Source of the DNA: Pectobacterium sp. PL152
Lineage (GTDB): Bacteria; Pseudomonadota; Gammaproteobacteria; Enterobacterales; Enterobacteriaceae
Assembly: GCA_021907015.1 (NCBI GenBank)
Contig: CP091064.1
Coordinates: 3,410,001 to 3,474,000 of the forward strand
Length of the DNA stretch: 64,000 nt
Direction: 5' to 3'
Shown here: in pieces, positions 50,768 through 61,784 of the stretch
Position numbering within the stretch: position 1 is the stretch's first letter
Layout: each line of letters starts with the position of its first letter
Made by a program: the position numbers and the translations under genes
The notes under the pieces: model-generated
Database searches by the model: none
What the model was told of the DNA's origin: nothing
What the model saw: only the letters and a program-made list of their open reading frames with translations

Positions 50768-51304
50768 TTAATCGCGCTTGGCTGGCATCATGCGCAGCAG
50801 CGTATTGTCTTTCATGACATAGTGGTGGAACAGGGCGGCGGCGGTATGTGCGGCAATGAGCCAGTAGCCTAACGGCGCTAGCGTTTCATGCCAGCCAATC
50901 AGCGTTTCAGCAAGGTCGAAATTCGGCGTTGCGGCTGTTGGCATGCCGATACCAAAAAGCATCCAGTCCCGGCCGCTGTAATAGCGTGAGGCAACGCCCA
51001 ATATCGGCAGCGTGATAAACAGCAGATAAATAACGGCATGGGTGAGCGAAGCCAATGCACTTTGCCAGCGAGGAGGCTGCGGCGTAATGGCAGGGGAGGT
51101 ATGTCGGTGGCGCAAGAACAGGCGCGCCAGCATAAGAACCAGTATGGCTACGCCACGGCTAAAGTGCGTCACCATTATCACGGTGCGCAGCAGCGAACCG
51201 CGTTCAGCAAACCCGCGTAGTTCGATGGTGGCATAGGTCACAACGAGCAACAGAAAAACCAGCCAGTGCAATGCAATCTGCGATGGTGCGAACTTTCCTT
51301 TCAT
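50768..51304 (-). CDS. cybB: Cytochrome b561
   Basis: Di-haem inner-membrane cytochrome b561, 178 residues from ATG 51304 behind AGAGGACGAAAC; an upstream start at 51340 is less likely. Four helices carry the haem histidines, including those in IALHWLVFLL, VTHFSRGVAI, WHETLAPLGYWLIAAH and FHHYVMKDNTLLRMMP. In E. coli the protein oxidises superoxide and passes electrons to quinone. Confidence 0.88.
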   Translation of the reverse strand: MKGKFAPSQIALHWLVFLLLVVTYATIELRGFAERGSLLRTVIMVTHFSRGVAILVLMLARLFLRHRHTSPAITPQPPRWQSALASLTHAVIYLLFITLPILGVASRYYSGRDWMLFGIGMPTAATPNFDLAETLIGWHETLAPLGYWLIAAHTAAALFHHYVMKDNTLLRMMPAKRD

Positions 51305-51511
51305 GTTTCGTCCTCTGCGGCGTTGAGAGCGGTTTGACACGGTAACGAGCGAATAATCTCATAAAGTATAAGGTAACTTGCGTCTTGTCAGCCCCTCTTT
51401 ACCGTGCCTGACAAACCAGGCTATCGGCGCTGGGTTCTTCGGCATTCAACCTCGTTTATACAGGGGAAAACGCAACGGCCCGTAAGGGGGCTGCCAGGAA
51501 TGGCACGCCAT

Positions 51512-51533
51512 AAAAAACCGGCCGAAGCCGGTT
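51512..51533 (-). terminator. Rho-independent terminator of nifJ
   Basis: On the minus strand, AAACCGGC-TTCG-GCCGG followed by TTTTTT. It has a UUCG tetraloop and a T-tract, 14 bp after the inferred nifJ stop. Confidence 0.92.
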
Positions 51534-51547
51534 TGGAAGAGGAAGGG

Positions 51548-54500
51548 TTATTCCTGCGGGTTTTCTCTGCCTTGCCGGCCATCATGGTCAGGAAGTCAAA
51601 GCGGCGGCGCAGATCCAACTCCGCTTCTTCATAGAGCTGCGCGGTCTCTTCCGGCATCATGCTATTCAGGCGGCGGAAGCGTTGCTCTTTCAGCAGCGTT
51701 TCACTCAGGCTGCTTGATGGCGGACGAGAATCGGTGACCAGCGCGGCTTTCCCTTCTTCGGCACGACGTGGGTCGAAGCGGTAGAGCGGCCAGAAGCCCG
51801 TTGCCGTCAATTGGCGCATCTGATCGTGGCTGAATGCCAGATCGTAACCGTGCTCTTCACACGGGCTGTACGCGATAATCAGCGACGGGCCCGGCCAGGC
51901 TTCGGCTTCCTGAATCGCTTTCACCGTCTGGTTCAACTGCGCGCCCAGTGAGATTTGCGCGACATACACGTGACCGTACATCATGACGTTGATGCCGAGA
52001 TCTTTACGCGCTTTGCGTTTACCTTTCTCGCCAAATTTGGTGACTGCGCCCAGCGGCGTCGCTTTGGACTGCTGTCCGCCAGTATTGGAGTAACACTGGG
52101 TATCCAGCACCAGCACGTTGACGTTTTCGCTCAGGCTCATGACGTGATCTAACCCGCCATAGCCGATGTCGTACGCCCAGCCGTCACCGCCGATGAGCCA
52201 GATGGATTTATCGACAAAGTGGTCGGCGTCGCTTGCCAGCACGCTGGCGTCGGTATCATTGATGGCTGCCAGCAACCCACGTAGCTGTTCAATCTGCTGA
52301 CGGCGCAGGTCGGGCGCGATGGACTCTTCCTGCAACGCGCTCACCAGATCTGGCGGCAGTTGCGGAGCCAGCTTGTTGAGCAGACGCACGGCGCGCTGAC
52401 GGTGCTGATCGACGCTCAGACGGAAGCCCAAACCGAATTCGGCGTTATCCTCGAACAGCGAGTTAGCCCAGGCCGGGCCGCGACCATTGGCATCGGTAGT
52501 CCACGGGGTGGTGGGCAGGTTACCGCCATAAATCGATGAACAACCTGTCGCATTCGCGACCAGCAGACGATCGCCATAGAGCTGGGTCAGCAGCTTGATG
52601 TACGGTGTTTCGCCACAGCCGGAGCAGGCGCCAGAATACTCGAACAGCGGTGAAATCAGCTGAGAAGTACGGATATCGATACGTTCCAGCGTGGATTTGT
52701 CGATTTCCGGCAACTGCAGGAAGAAATCAAAGTTCTCTTTCTCCGCCGCCAGATTATCCAGCCGGGATTCCATATTGATGGCTTTGATTTCTGGGTTCTG
52801 GCGGTCTTTGGCCGGGCAGACTTCTACGCACAGGTTACAGCCGGTGCAGTCTTCTGGAGCAACCTGTAACACATATTTCTGGCCGCGCATGTCGCGTGCT
52901 TTCACATCCAGCGATTGCAGTGACGCGGGTGCATTTTCCATTGCGTCGGGCTGGACGACTTTGGCACGGATCGCCGAGTGCGGGCAGGCGGCGACGCAGT
53001 GGTTACACTGCGTACAAAGTTGCGGTTGCCACAGCGGAATCTCTTCCGCGATATTGCGTTTTCCCACTTGGTGGTGCCGGTCGGCCAGGTGCCATCGGGC
53101 GGCAGGGCGGAAACGGGTAGCGTATCACCCAGTCCTGCCAGCATGGCGGCCGTGACGGTTTTGACGAAATCGGGCGCGGCGTCGGAAACCACTGGCGGGC
53201 GCTGCGGGCTGTCTGGGTTGACCGCTTCCAGCGGCACTTCTGCCAGTGCTTCCAATGTGGCACTCAGCGCCTGCCAGTTGCGCTCAACCAGTTCCTGACC
53301 TTTACTGCCGTAGCTCTTGGCGATGGCGGTACGCAGTTTTTCTACAGCTACATCCGCTGGCAGAATCTGTGACAGATGGAAGAATGCCATCTGCATGACG
53401 GTGTTGATGCGGGCGCCCAGATGGCATTCGCGGGCAATCTTGGCGGCGTTGATGCAGTACACGCGGGCATTACGCTGATTCAGCCCTGCCTGCACTTCCT
53501 GTGGCAAGCGGTGCCACAGGTCGTCGCTGCTATACGGTGAGTTGATCAGGAAAACGCCGCCGGGTTTCAGCCGTTCGACCATGCTGTACTTGTCGATAAA
53601 CTGCCATTGATGGCAGGCGACGAAATCCGCCTGATCGATCAGGTAGGCTGAGTTGATCGGGTGCGGACCCACGCGCATATGGGAAACGGTCAGGCTACCG
53701 GCTTTCTTCGAGTCATAGACAAAGTAGCCCTGCACAAACATCGGCGTGGTTTCGCCGACGATTTTGATCGCATTCTTGGTCGCAGAAACGGTGCCGTCAC
53801 TGCCCAGGCCGTAGAACAGGGCTTCGAGCGATGCGTTGCCTGGGAAATGTTGTTCCGGCAGTGGCAGAGACAGATTGGTGACATCGTCATAAATCCCGAC
53901 AGTAAAGCGCGGCCGTGGGTTAGCAAGCGCTAACTCATTAAAGATTGCCTCTACGCACTGTGGGGTAAATTCTTTGGAAGACAGCCCATAGCGCCCGCCA
54001 ATCACACGCGGCATAAGTGAACGCTCACCTGCGGAGAACGCCTCTGCCAGCGCGGTCATCACATCGAGATACAGCGGCTCCGCCAGCGCCCGGCTCTTTA
54101 GTACGGTCCAGCACCGCGATGCTCTTCGCCGTTTGCGGAATGACGGCCAGCAGATGTTTGGCAGAGAATGGACGGTACAAGCGGATTTTCACCACGCCGA
54201 CTTTCTCACCGCGCATCAACAGCGTATCAACTACCTCTTCGCAGGTGCCGACGCCGGAACCCATCAGGACGACGATTTTAGTCGCCTCCGGGTGGCCGTA
54301 GTATTCAAACGGCTGATACTGGCGCCCTGTCGCAGCGGCAAAATCGTTCATCGCCTGCTCAACGTGCTCATAAGCCGCGTCGTACCAGCGGTTAGTGGCT
54401 TCGCGCGCCTGGAAGAAGGTATCCGGGTTTGAAGCGGTACCACGAATCACCGGGCGTTCCGGTGTGAGCGCTCGCTCACGGTGTGCATCAATGGCCTGCT

Positions 54501-55077
54501 GTGGCAGAAGCTGGCGGATCACCTCATCGCTCAGCGGCTCAATCTTATTGATTTCGTGTGAGGTGCGGAAACCGTCAAAGAAATGGATAAACGGCAGACG
54601 GCTGTTCAGGCTGGCGATTTGTGAAATCAGCGCAAAGTCCTGCGCTTCCTGCACATTGCTGGCGCACAGCATGGCGCAGCCCGTCTGGCGTACGGCCATG
54701 ACGTCAGAATGATCGCAGAAGATGGAAAGCGCATGCGTCGCAACCGTACGGGCTGCAACGTGCAGGACAAACGGGGTTAGCTCACCGGCCAGCTTATACA
54801 GCGTGGGGATCATCAGCAGCAGACCCTGCGATGAGGTAAATGTGGTCGCGAGTGTACCCGTCTGCAATGCGCCGTGGACGGTAGCGATCGCGCCGCCTTC
54901 CGATTGCATTTCAACAACGCGGGGCGTATCTCCCCATATATTCAGTCCGCCGTCGCTCGACCAGGCGGCCGCCTGTTCAGCCATGCTGGAACTCGGGGTG
55001 ATGGGGTAGATGGCGATGACTTCATTGGTTCGCCAGGCCACGGAGGCGACTGCGTTATTACCGTCGGTGGTGATCAT
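51548..55077 (-). CDS. nifJ: Pyruvate:flavodoxin oxidoreductase NifJ/YdbK (frameshifted)
   Basis: Single-chain pyruvate:ferredoxin/flavodoxin oxidoreductase, about 1,176 residues, length and sequence close to E. coli YdbK. N-terminal pyrimidine-binding domain with PITPSSSMAEQ, two ferredoxin clusters (CTQCNHCVAACPHS and CTGCNLCVEVCPAKD), cysteine motif CSGCGETPY and TPP motif GGDGWAYDIGYGG. Three pieces (55077-54025, 54062-52902, 53067-51421) join after shifts near 54080 and 53060. The last frame runs past the natural end; one extra G near 51552 restores a stop (KTRRE) at 51548, just before the terminator. Confidence 0.92.
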
Positions 55078-55445
55078 GACTTATAGCCTTCTTGCTCACT
55101 AAGCCCTTCATTTTACATGGTCTTTTCGGGCGATGAAAATGACCGGGCATAAACGAAAATACGATTTTTATCGGAGGATTATCGCATTTCAGGAAAAAGA
55201 GGGTGGAACGATGTAGGCGGAGTTGTATCAAACTGTGTTTTATCCCTGTCCCCAAGTCTACGTTCAGTAATTTTAGTCGGTTTGTGTTTCCTAAAATGGA
55301 AATCTATTCTGGATGTTAGAACTGTTTGTTGATGTTGTGTTCGATATTCACACGAAATCGTATGATTTTATTTGCTCATGACTGCCATGACAGGTAGCGT
55401 GCTTATACTAAAATTACATCTGTAATGAATGTATGAAGGAACCAA
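55078..55445. other. Divergent intergenic region
   Basis: 368 bp between nifJ (minus) and an unrecognised gene (plus). A good -10 box TATACT lies at 55404-55409 and the short palindrome ATTACATCTGTAAT at 55413-55426, just upstream of the plus-strand gene. A matching -35 is weak. I found no FNR site for nifJ that convinces. Confidence 0.45.
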
Positions 55446-55873
55446 ATGATGGGAAATGATGAAATCAAAAATAAACTGGTTTCTGTACTGGCGTCGCAAC
55501 AGGCGCAGGGAAAACACCAGAACAAGCAGTCGATCATATCCTTCAAGCTCTGGGGGGCCGCGCGGGAGAGGTGTCTCGGATTTCAGTTTTAACGTCAACA
55601 CTGATTGCCGATGTGTTGTATACCGTGTATCAGGAGGCGATCACGTATCAGCAGATTGCAGTGATGTTACGAAAACTGTGTTACGCCGCTCGTGATATTG
55701 CGGTTGCATCACACAATATATATCCCCAACTTACGATTCTGGATATTGGTCAACTTTTGTGTAGCCCAGATATTTATCCCACGATTGATCGCGCAGCGCT
55801 GCTCGATGCACTGACCTACGCAAAATTCTCTAAAGTGGAAAGCGAGCAGGCTGCTGACGCGCTCGGCGTGTAA
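55446..55873 (+). CDS. Unrecognised small protein (frameshifted)
   Basis: About 142 residues if one G is restored near 55507-55509, which joins MMGNDEIKNKLVSVLASQQ to QGKTPEQAVDHILQALGG and the clean frame ending 55873. Start ATG 55446 has an AAGGA ribosome site; ATG 55449 is next. The protein is helical throughout, with no signal peptide or membrane helix. I do not recognise the family. The N-terminal region (KTPEQAVDHILQALGGRAGE) resembles a helix-bundle regulator, but that is only an impression. Confidence 0.7.
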
Positions 55874-55951
55874 TGCCGGAGCAATGTGAGACCAGAATGG
55901 TACCGAAGATCAGACAGCCAGACCCGTGATTTTCCTATAGCCGCTATCGGG

Positions 55952-57519
55952 CTATTGACCGATAGCGGTGACGTTCACCTCTTTAACCCAAGCGTGACTC
56001 CCGCTGTTTCCTGATGCCGTCGTCAGCGCGTACAGCCCCACTTTAGCACCTACCCATTTGCCCGGGCCTGCGGCGAAGCTATCATCAAGCACACCATATT
56101 CTCCGTTATCGCCCCGCCAGGAAAACTGGCAAATCGCGTTCTGCTGCACGGTGACTCGCAGGGTGATGCTCTGCTTTTCGGGCAACACCGCCAGATGTCT
56201 TTGATGTTGTTCCAACTGCTGTGCATCACTCATCCAGCCGAATCCGGTGACCAATTCAAGACCTTCCTCGCCTTTCTCAATGCCGAGGTAAGCGAAACGC
56301 TCGCCATAAATCATCAGGCCACAGCGATCGCCAACCTGTTCCAGAACGGGTGTTAACTGAGTGGTGAACTCAAATTCCTCGGCCGGAAATTTTTGCATCA
56401 GCAAATTAGGCACGTCATACCAGGAAGGCTCACCTTCACGGGCAGGCATGGGCTGACAGAACAGCTGAAGCCCCGGATGGGTAAGCGCCAGCCAGCGTTT
56501 GTCAGGATTTGCTTGCCACTGCCACTGTCGCCCCAGCGTAGCCGAAGAGAAATCGTCGGAAGTGGGGGCTGCTGCACATTAACAGAGGAACTCACGTGAG
56601 GTTTATCTGCTTCCAGCACGGGTTGCCCTACACCCTGCGCATTATGCTGTTCGCCGATCAGCGGCCAGTCATCCTGCCAGCGCATTGGCTGTAGATGAAC
56701 GACCCGACCATAGGTATGGCGATCCTGAAAATGTACAAACCAGCTTTCACCGTTGTCTAATTCGACCCAGCCGCCCTGATGCGGGCCATTAACCGATGTG
56801 CTTCCCTGATGCAGTACGATCCGACTCTGCCACGGCCCCTCCAGCGAGCGTGCGCGCAGCACGGTTTGCCAGCCTGTAGGGACACCACCTGCTGGGGCGA
56901 AAATGTAATACCAGCCGTTGCGCTTATACAGCTTCGGCCCTTCGATGGTTGGCTGTGTTGCCCGCCCATCGACAACGATCCTTCCTTCATCAAGCAGAGA
57001 ACGACCATCTTCTGCCATCTTGCACAGTTGCAGCAGGTGTTTCCTACCGCTGCGGCTGAAGGCGAAAGCGTGGATTAACCAGGCGGTGCCGTCGTCATCC
57101 CAGAACGGGCAGGGGTCGATCCAGCCTTTCGCCTGTTTCAGACAATGTGGCGTGCTCCATTCGCCTTTGGGATCGTCAGCCTGCGACATAAAGATCCCGT
57201 CATCGGGCGTGCTGAAAAACACCCAGAATTTTCCGGCATGATAGCGAATGCTGGGTGCCCACACGCCTTTGCCGGGCTGAACGTGTTCGTATTCTGGTAG
57301 ATCGAATCGGCTGAATACGTGGTTGATCAGCGTCCAGTTCACCAGATCCTGAGAATGCAGGATCGGTAGCGCGGGCAGGTGGTTAAAGCTGGACGACACC
57401 ATGTAAAAGTCGTCACCCACGCGCACGATGTCAGGATCGGAATAGTCGGCGTATAAAATCGGATTCTTATAACGTCCGTTGCCCAAATCTGGGTTCCAGG
57501 GAGAATGTGCTGTACTCAT
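55952..57519 (-). CDS. Glycoside hydrolase family 43, probable beta-xylosidase (frameshifted)
   Basis: About 522 residues without a signal peptide, so cytoplasmic. Five-bladed propeller with the GH43 acids visible: Asp in YADYSDPDIVRV, Asp in GWIDPCPFWDDDG and Glu in TIEGPKLYKRNG. The C-terminal half (after about residue 330) is a beta-sandwich common in GH43 xylosidases. Frames 57519-56398 and 56449-55952 join after a shift near 56535 (RWQWQANPDKRWLALTHPG). It lies 53 bp downstream of a GPH transporter in the same direction, so it likely hydrolyses imported xylo-oligosaccharides. Confidence 0.85.
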
Positions 57520-57571
57520 GTCATCGTCCTGATAGTAAAGGCGGGTAGCGTGCTACCCGCAGGTCTTGCGA

Positions 57572-59008
57572 TCAGGCTGCGCCTTTTGGCGTCAGGCCTT
57601 GATCGACAGGAAGCTCGCTTTCCGGCGTGTGGTCAGCCGTGCTGTGACGCTTCGCCAAATCAGCCTGAATGTTTTCCATCGTCTTATCGTCCAGCTTGTA
57701 AAAGCGTACCAGCCAATACAGAACCAGATAGGAGAGCGATGGCCCGATGCTCAGCAGGCCGATAATACCGGCGGTGGCGAGCGGTGTTTGCGTGGGGGAA
57801 CCGGCGACATAGCCGAACCAGCCGAGTGAAAAGCCGACCAGCGCACCCGCAACCGCCATACCCAGTTTCAGCGCGAACAGGTTGCCGGAGAATGACAGAC
57901 CAGTAATGCGACGGCCTGTTTTCCATTCGCCGTAATCGGCGGCATTCGCCATCATGTTCCATTTGAACGGTTGATACATCTGGTGGAAGAAGCCGATCAA
58001 AAAGTAGAGCGGGAAGACGACCGCCAGCCACTGTGGTGGCACCATAAACAGGATGATGCCGACAAACACCAGCAGCAGGTTGATGTTCTTGAACAGGCTT
58101 ATGCTGCTGAACCGCTTGCCAAAGTAGCCCGCCATCATTGCACCAATAATGGTGCCGACGACGCTGGTGGTAATAAAGGCGGATTTCATTGCCGTTCCGG
58201 CGGCGCTGCCCTGCTCTGGCCCGACCATCAGGTAGGTTGCGTAATACAGCGTTGCCGCACCGCGCATGACACCTGCCATGCTGGAAAAGAACGTAATGAT
58301 GGCCACGATGCGCCACTGATCGTTGCTCAGCAGGTTTCTGACATCGTCCCAGACGTTCTGATTTTTATCCACCGCGGGGTTGATGCGTTCCTGAGTGGTG
58401 AAAAAGCAGAAAAACAGCATCACGACGGCCAGGCAGCCCATGATCATCATTGTGCCTTGATAGCCCAATTGCTTGTTGGTACCGCCAATCCAGTCGACCA
58501 GCCACAGCGTGCCGACCGACACGAGTAGCCCAGCCATTGAGGAGATGGTAAAGCGGTAAGACTGCGCGGAAATTCTGTCCTTTTCATCGCTGGTGATGAC
58601 ACCACCGAGCGAACAGTAGGGAATGTTGATAAACGTGTAGAACAGCATCAGCAGCGTGTAGGTAATGTAGGCGTAAACCAGTTTACCCGTGCCGTTCAGT
58701 TCCGGCGTGGTGTAGGCCAGTACGGCAATCACGGCGTAGGGGACGGCAAACCAGACCAGCCACGGGCGGAAATGCCCCCAGCGGGTTTTGGTGCGGTCGG
58801 CAATAATACCAATCAGAGGATCAACGATGGCGTCCAGCACGCGCGTCACCAGAAACATAACCCCTACCGCAGCGGCGGAGATGCCATAGATATCCGTATA
58901 AAAGTAGGTAAGAAACATGGTTACGGAAGAATAGACGATGCCACAGGCGGCATCGCCCATGCCAAAGCCGATTTTCTCCGCAACGCTCAGCTTATTATTG
59001 TTGGTCAT
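57572..59008 (-). CDS. GPH-family xyloside transporter (XynP/YagG type)
   Basis: Symporter of 478 residues with twelve helices and GPH motifs DAIVDPLIGIIADRTKTRWG and GRRITGLSFSGNLFALKLG. Start chosen at ATG 59008 (MTNNNKLSVAEK) after TTGGAGTTTCC; an upstream TTG adds four residues. Resembles YagG/XynP/YicJ transporters that pair with GH43 or GH31 enzymes, and here a GH43 gene follows. The substrate is probably xylobiose or a related xyloside. Confidence 0.85.
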   Translation of the reverse strand: MTNNNKLSVAEKIGFGMGDAACGIVYSSVTMFLTYFYTDIYGISAAAVGVMFLVTRVLDAIVDPLIGIIADRTKTRWGHFRPWLVWFAVPYAVIAVLAYTTPELNGTGKLVYAYITYTLLMLFYTFINIPYCSLGGVITSDEKDRISAQSYRFTISSMAGLLVSVGTLWLVDWIGGTNKQLGYQGTMMIMGCLAVVMLFFCFFTTQERINPAVDKNQNVWDDVRNLLSNDQWRIVAIITFFSSMAGVMRGAATLYYATYLMVGPEQGSAAGTAMKSAFITTSVVGTIIGAMMAGYFGKRFSSISLFKNINLLLVFVGIILFMVPPQWLAVVFPLYFLIGFFHQMYQPFKWNMMANAADYGEWKTGRRITGLSFSGNLFALKLGMAVAGALVGFSLGWFGYVAGSPTQTPLATAGIIGLLSIGPSLSYLVLYWLVRFYKLDDKTMENIQADLAKRHSTADHTPESELPVDQGLTPKGAA

Positions 59009-59366
59009 TGGAAACTCCAAAGATGATTGAGGAACTTCTTGCCAGGCTCGCGGCTATTGTTATCTCCTTGGTGAGGATTAACTATTGCGGATTTTATTAA
59101 GAAGGTTACGTTTCTTGGTATGTGTTAGACAGGTCACAAAAAAATGACAGGGAAAATAGTGTGAGGCAGAAGATATGCGGAGTTATTTCCATTTTATATC
59201 AATAGATTAATGTGGTTTTTCTGTCGATTTACCTGTATGACAAGTTATCTTGCGGATCTCTTTACCGGGAAAAAAACGCTCTGCTCGCGTTTCTCTGGAC
59301 CCGTAATTGGGGGTAATTTCGGAGAGAAAGTATGTTTGTAACCGTGCGAGATGGCGGAGAATCAGG
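59009..59366. other. Intergenic region upstream of xyloside cassette
   Basis: 358 bp. An imperfect palindrome AAGAAGGTTACGTTTCTT near 59099-59116 lies about 90 bp upstream of the transporter and could be its operator. The LysR gene is also on the minus strand and ends at its edge, so the gap must hold the cassette promoter. Confidence 0.45.
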
Positions 59367-60299
59367 CTAGCTAATGGGATGTGTCACCAGGCTGTGTAAC
59401 AGGTTTTTAATCCACTGGCTCGCTTCCGAACGGCTATTACGGCGATGGCTGTAAATCTTCACGCGATAGGACGGCACAGTGAAAGGCAGAGGATGAATCT
59501 GTAGCGGCAGGAGTTGTGCAAAGATTGTCGCGATATTGCGTGGTAATGCCATGATCAGCGTTGAATCGGCGATGATAAATGGTGCGCTCATCATCGATGG
59601 CGTTTTCAGCGCGATATGACGTTTCTTATTGAGCTTATCTAGCGCGTAATCAATCACCCCACGGGATTCATTCCAGGGCGTAACCACGAGATGCCGGGCG
59701 GCGAGGTAATCATCCAGCGTAAGTGTCTTGCCTGATGGGTAACCCGCGGCAGTGATGATGACATAGCTGTCTTCAATCCAGTCTATCTCCTCAATTTCCC
59801 TGTTCTCCGCTTGCGTCATGTCGGTGAACCCTAAAGCAAAATCGATTTTCCCTGCCAGCAAATCCGTGATCGCGACTTTCTGCGGCGAATAGACCAGATT
59901 GAATTTGATATGAGGCGCCAGTTTTTCCATTTGCGCCATCAGCGTGGGAAAGACTGAAAATGCGGTGTAATCGGTGATGGAGAAGGTGAAACTTTCCGAA
60001 CTGCGTGCGGGATTGAAGCGTGGGCGCGGCGTCAGGCCCTGCGTGAGCAATGCCAGACTTTCTGCGATCGGTTCCGCGATATCGTCCGCCAGAACGGTCG
60101 GGTGCATGGTGTTGCCTACGCGAAAAAACAGTTCATCGGAAAACGTATTGCGCAGCCGCGTTAGCGCATGGCTGACCGCCGATGCGCTCATCGCCAGTTC
60201 TTTTGCCGCCACAGCGACGGATCGATGCTGATATACGCTGTTAAATACCACCAGCAAATTTAAATCGATACGCCGTAAATCCAGATGCATGCTGTTCAT
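59367..60299 (-). CDS. LysR-family regulator
   Basis: LysR-type regulator of 310 residues. N-terminal winged helix (about 10-68, AAKELAMSASAVSHALTRLR) and a LysR substrate-binding domain (about 95-300). Start ATG 60299 or ATG 60290; neither has a strong ribosome site. It lies upstream of the xyloside cassette in the same orientation, with a 358-bp gap. Control of that cassette is possible but not shown. Confidence 0.85.
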   Translation of the reverse strand: MNSMHLDLRRIDLNLLVVFNSVYQHRSVAVAAKELAMSASAVSHALTRLRNTFSDELFFRVGNTMHPTVLADDIAEPIAESLALLTQGLTPRPRFNPARSSESFTFSITDYTAFSVFPTLMAQMEKLAPHIKFNLVYSPQKVAITDLLAGKIDFALGFTDMTQAENREIEEIDWIEDSYVIITAAGYPSGKTLTLDDYLAARHLVVTPWNESRGVIDYALDKLNKKRHIALKTPSMMSAPFIIADSTLIMALPRNIATIFAQLLPLQIHPLPFTVPSYRVKIYSHRRNSRSEASQWIKNLLHSLVTHPIS

Positions 60300-60404
60300 T
60301 AGTCACTGTAGGAAATGCAGTTCATACAGTATTTTTAATCCGGTAGCATGGCAAGCCTTGGTTATTGTTAGTCTGAAAAGTTAGCACTGGAGAAGAGAAC
60401 CTTT

Positions 60405-60887
60405 ATGAATATCGTCATCCGCCCCGCGCAGAAATCAGATGCGAGCGTGATTCTGGATTTAATCATCGAGCTTGCCGTGTACGAGAAGGCGCGTCACGAA
60501 GTTCTGGCTTCGCTTGAGGATATTGAGAACTCATTATTTGGTGAAGGGGCGACGGCGGAAACGCTGATTTGCGAGATTGACGGTACGCCTGTCGGCTATG
60601 CGATTTTCTTCATGAGCTACTCAACCTGGCTGGGAAAATACGGTATTTATCTGGAAGATCTCTACATCGCGCAGGCATATCGTAATGCGGGAGCAGGTAA
60701 GGCGCTGCTGAAACAGGTTGCGCGTCTTGCGCAGGAAAGACAGTGCGGGAGGCTGGAGTGGAGTGTGCTGGACTGGAACCAACCCGCGATCGATTTCTAT
60801 AAAAGCATTGGCGCGAAGCCGCAGGACGAATGGGTTCGCTATCGGATGGACGAGAAGGGCATTGCTGATTTTGTTACGGCATCGTAA
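60405..60887 (+). CDS. GNAT acetyltransferase, diamine-acetyltransferase-like
   Basis: GNAT enzyme of 160 residues. Core GNAT strand LEDLYIAQAYRNAGAGKALL contains the acetyl-CoA loop, and YKSIGAKPQDEW completes the fold. Similarity is to spermidine/spermine or thialysine N-acetyltransferases (motif FFMSYSTWLGKYGIYLEDLY), so a diamine substrate is likely. Ribosome site GGAGAAGAGA. Divergent from the LysR gene; convergent with lysE. Confidence 0.85.
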   Translation: MNIVIRPAQKSDASVILDLIIELAVYEKARHEVLASLEDIENSLFGEGATAETLICEIDGTPVGYAIFFMSYSTWLGKYGIYLEDLYIAQAYRNAGAGKALLKQVARLAQERQCGRLEWSVLDWNQPAIDFYKSIGAKPQDEWVRYRMDEKGIADFVTAS

Positions 60888-60930
60888 CGGTGTGGCTCCT
60901 GCCAGCCTGAAAGCAGCAGGAGCCTGTCAA

Positions 60931-61557
60931 TTAACGTGTTGACGCTGCCAGCGTGGTGCCTGCCAGAATAAAGATCCCGCCCGTCGAGCGGTTAAACAGC
61001 TTGATGCGGCGTGGGTTGGAGAAAAGGCCTGATAAACGGCGGCCGGTGCAGGCATAGATAAACATGATGCTGAAATCGAAAATCGCCCAGGTTACCGCCA
61101 GAATGACGAGCTGCAAGGCGTGAGGGGCGTTGGTATCGATAAAATTTGGGAAGAGTGCAGCGAAAAACAGCAGATCTTTCGGATTACTGATCCCAACCAG
61201 AAAACCTTTGCGGAATAACGGAAACCAGCCCGGAGCCGAGGTTTCCTGCACGTCCTGTTCCGCAGTGCTCATATCCTTGGAACGCCATGATGCGATGCCC
61301 AGCCAGATGAGATAAACCGCGCCAATAATTTTTAATGCGATGAATGCGGTGGTTGACGCAGCGAGGATGGCCCCTAGCCCCAATGCTGAACAGGACATCA
61401 AAATCATTGCCGCGCTGACGCCGCCGAGTACGGTTGCTGTTGCGCGTGAAGCGCCGTAGCGTAAACCGTGCGACATGCTGATTAAGGCGGATGGGCCCGG
61501 AATGGCAATCAGGGCGATGATGATGCCTGTATAAGCCAGCCAGAGGTGAAGGCTCAT
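60931..61557 (-). CDS. LysE/RhtB-family amino acid exporter
   Basis: Six-helix exporter of 208 residues with family motif IALIAIPGPSALISMSHGLRYG at the N-terminus and GISNPKDLLFFAALFPNF in the middle. Start ATG 61557 follows AGGAGAAATC. Substrate uncertain; RhtB-type members export homoserine, threonine or leucine. Confidence 0.88.
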   Translation of the reverse strand: MSLHLWLAYTGIIIALIAIPGPSALISMSHGLRYGASRATATVLGGVSAAMILMSCSALGLGAILAASTTAFIALKIIGAVYLIWLGIASWRSKDMSTAEQDVQETSAPGWFPLFRKGFLVGISNPKDLLFFAALFPNFIDTNAPHALQLVILAVTWAIFDFSIMFIYACTGRRLSGLFSNPRRIKLFNRSTGGIFILAGTTLAASTR

Positions 61558-61784
61558 GATTTCTCCTGCGTGTAGTTCACGGTGAAAGCGTGATTGAGAG
61601 CGATGATGTGAAGCGAGATATACTCACATATATATCGCTATTTTCCAACGCGAGATAGTAACAGAAAAGGGGCTGATGGCGCTCTCCTTCTTTCATTAAG
61701 ATTCTGTTGCTGAGGTTGAGGAGCACAGCCGGTTGGATATGGGAATCGAGCAGTGGGGAATCCACGGTTACGCCATCTGAAACA

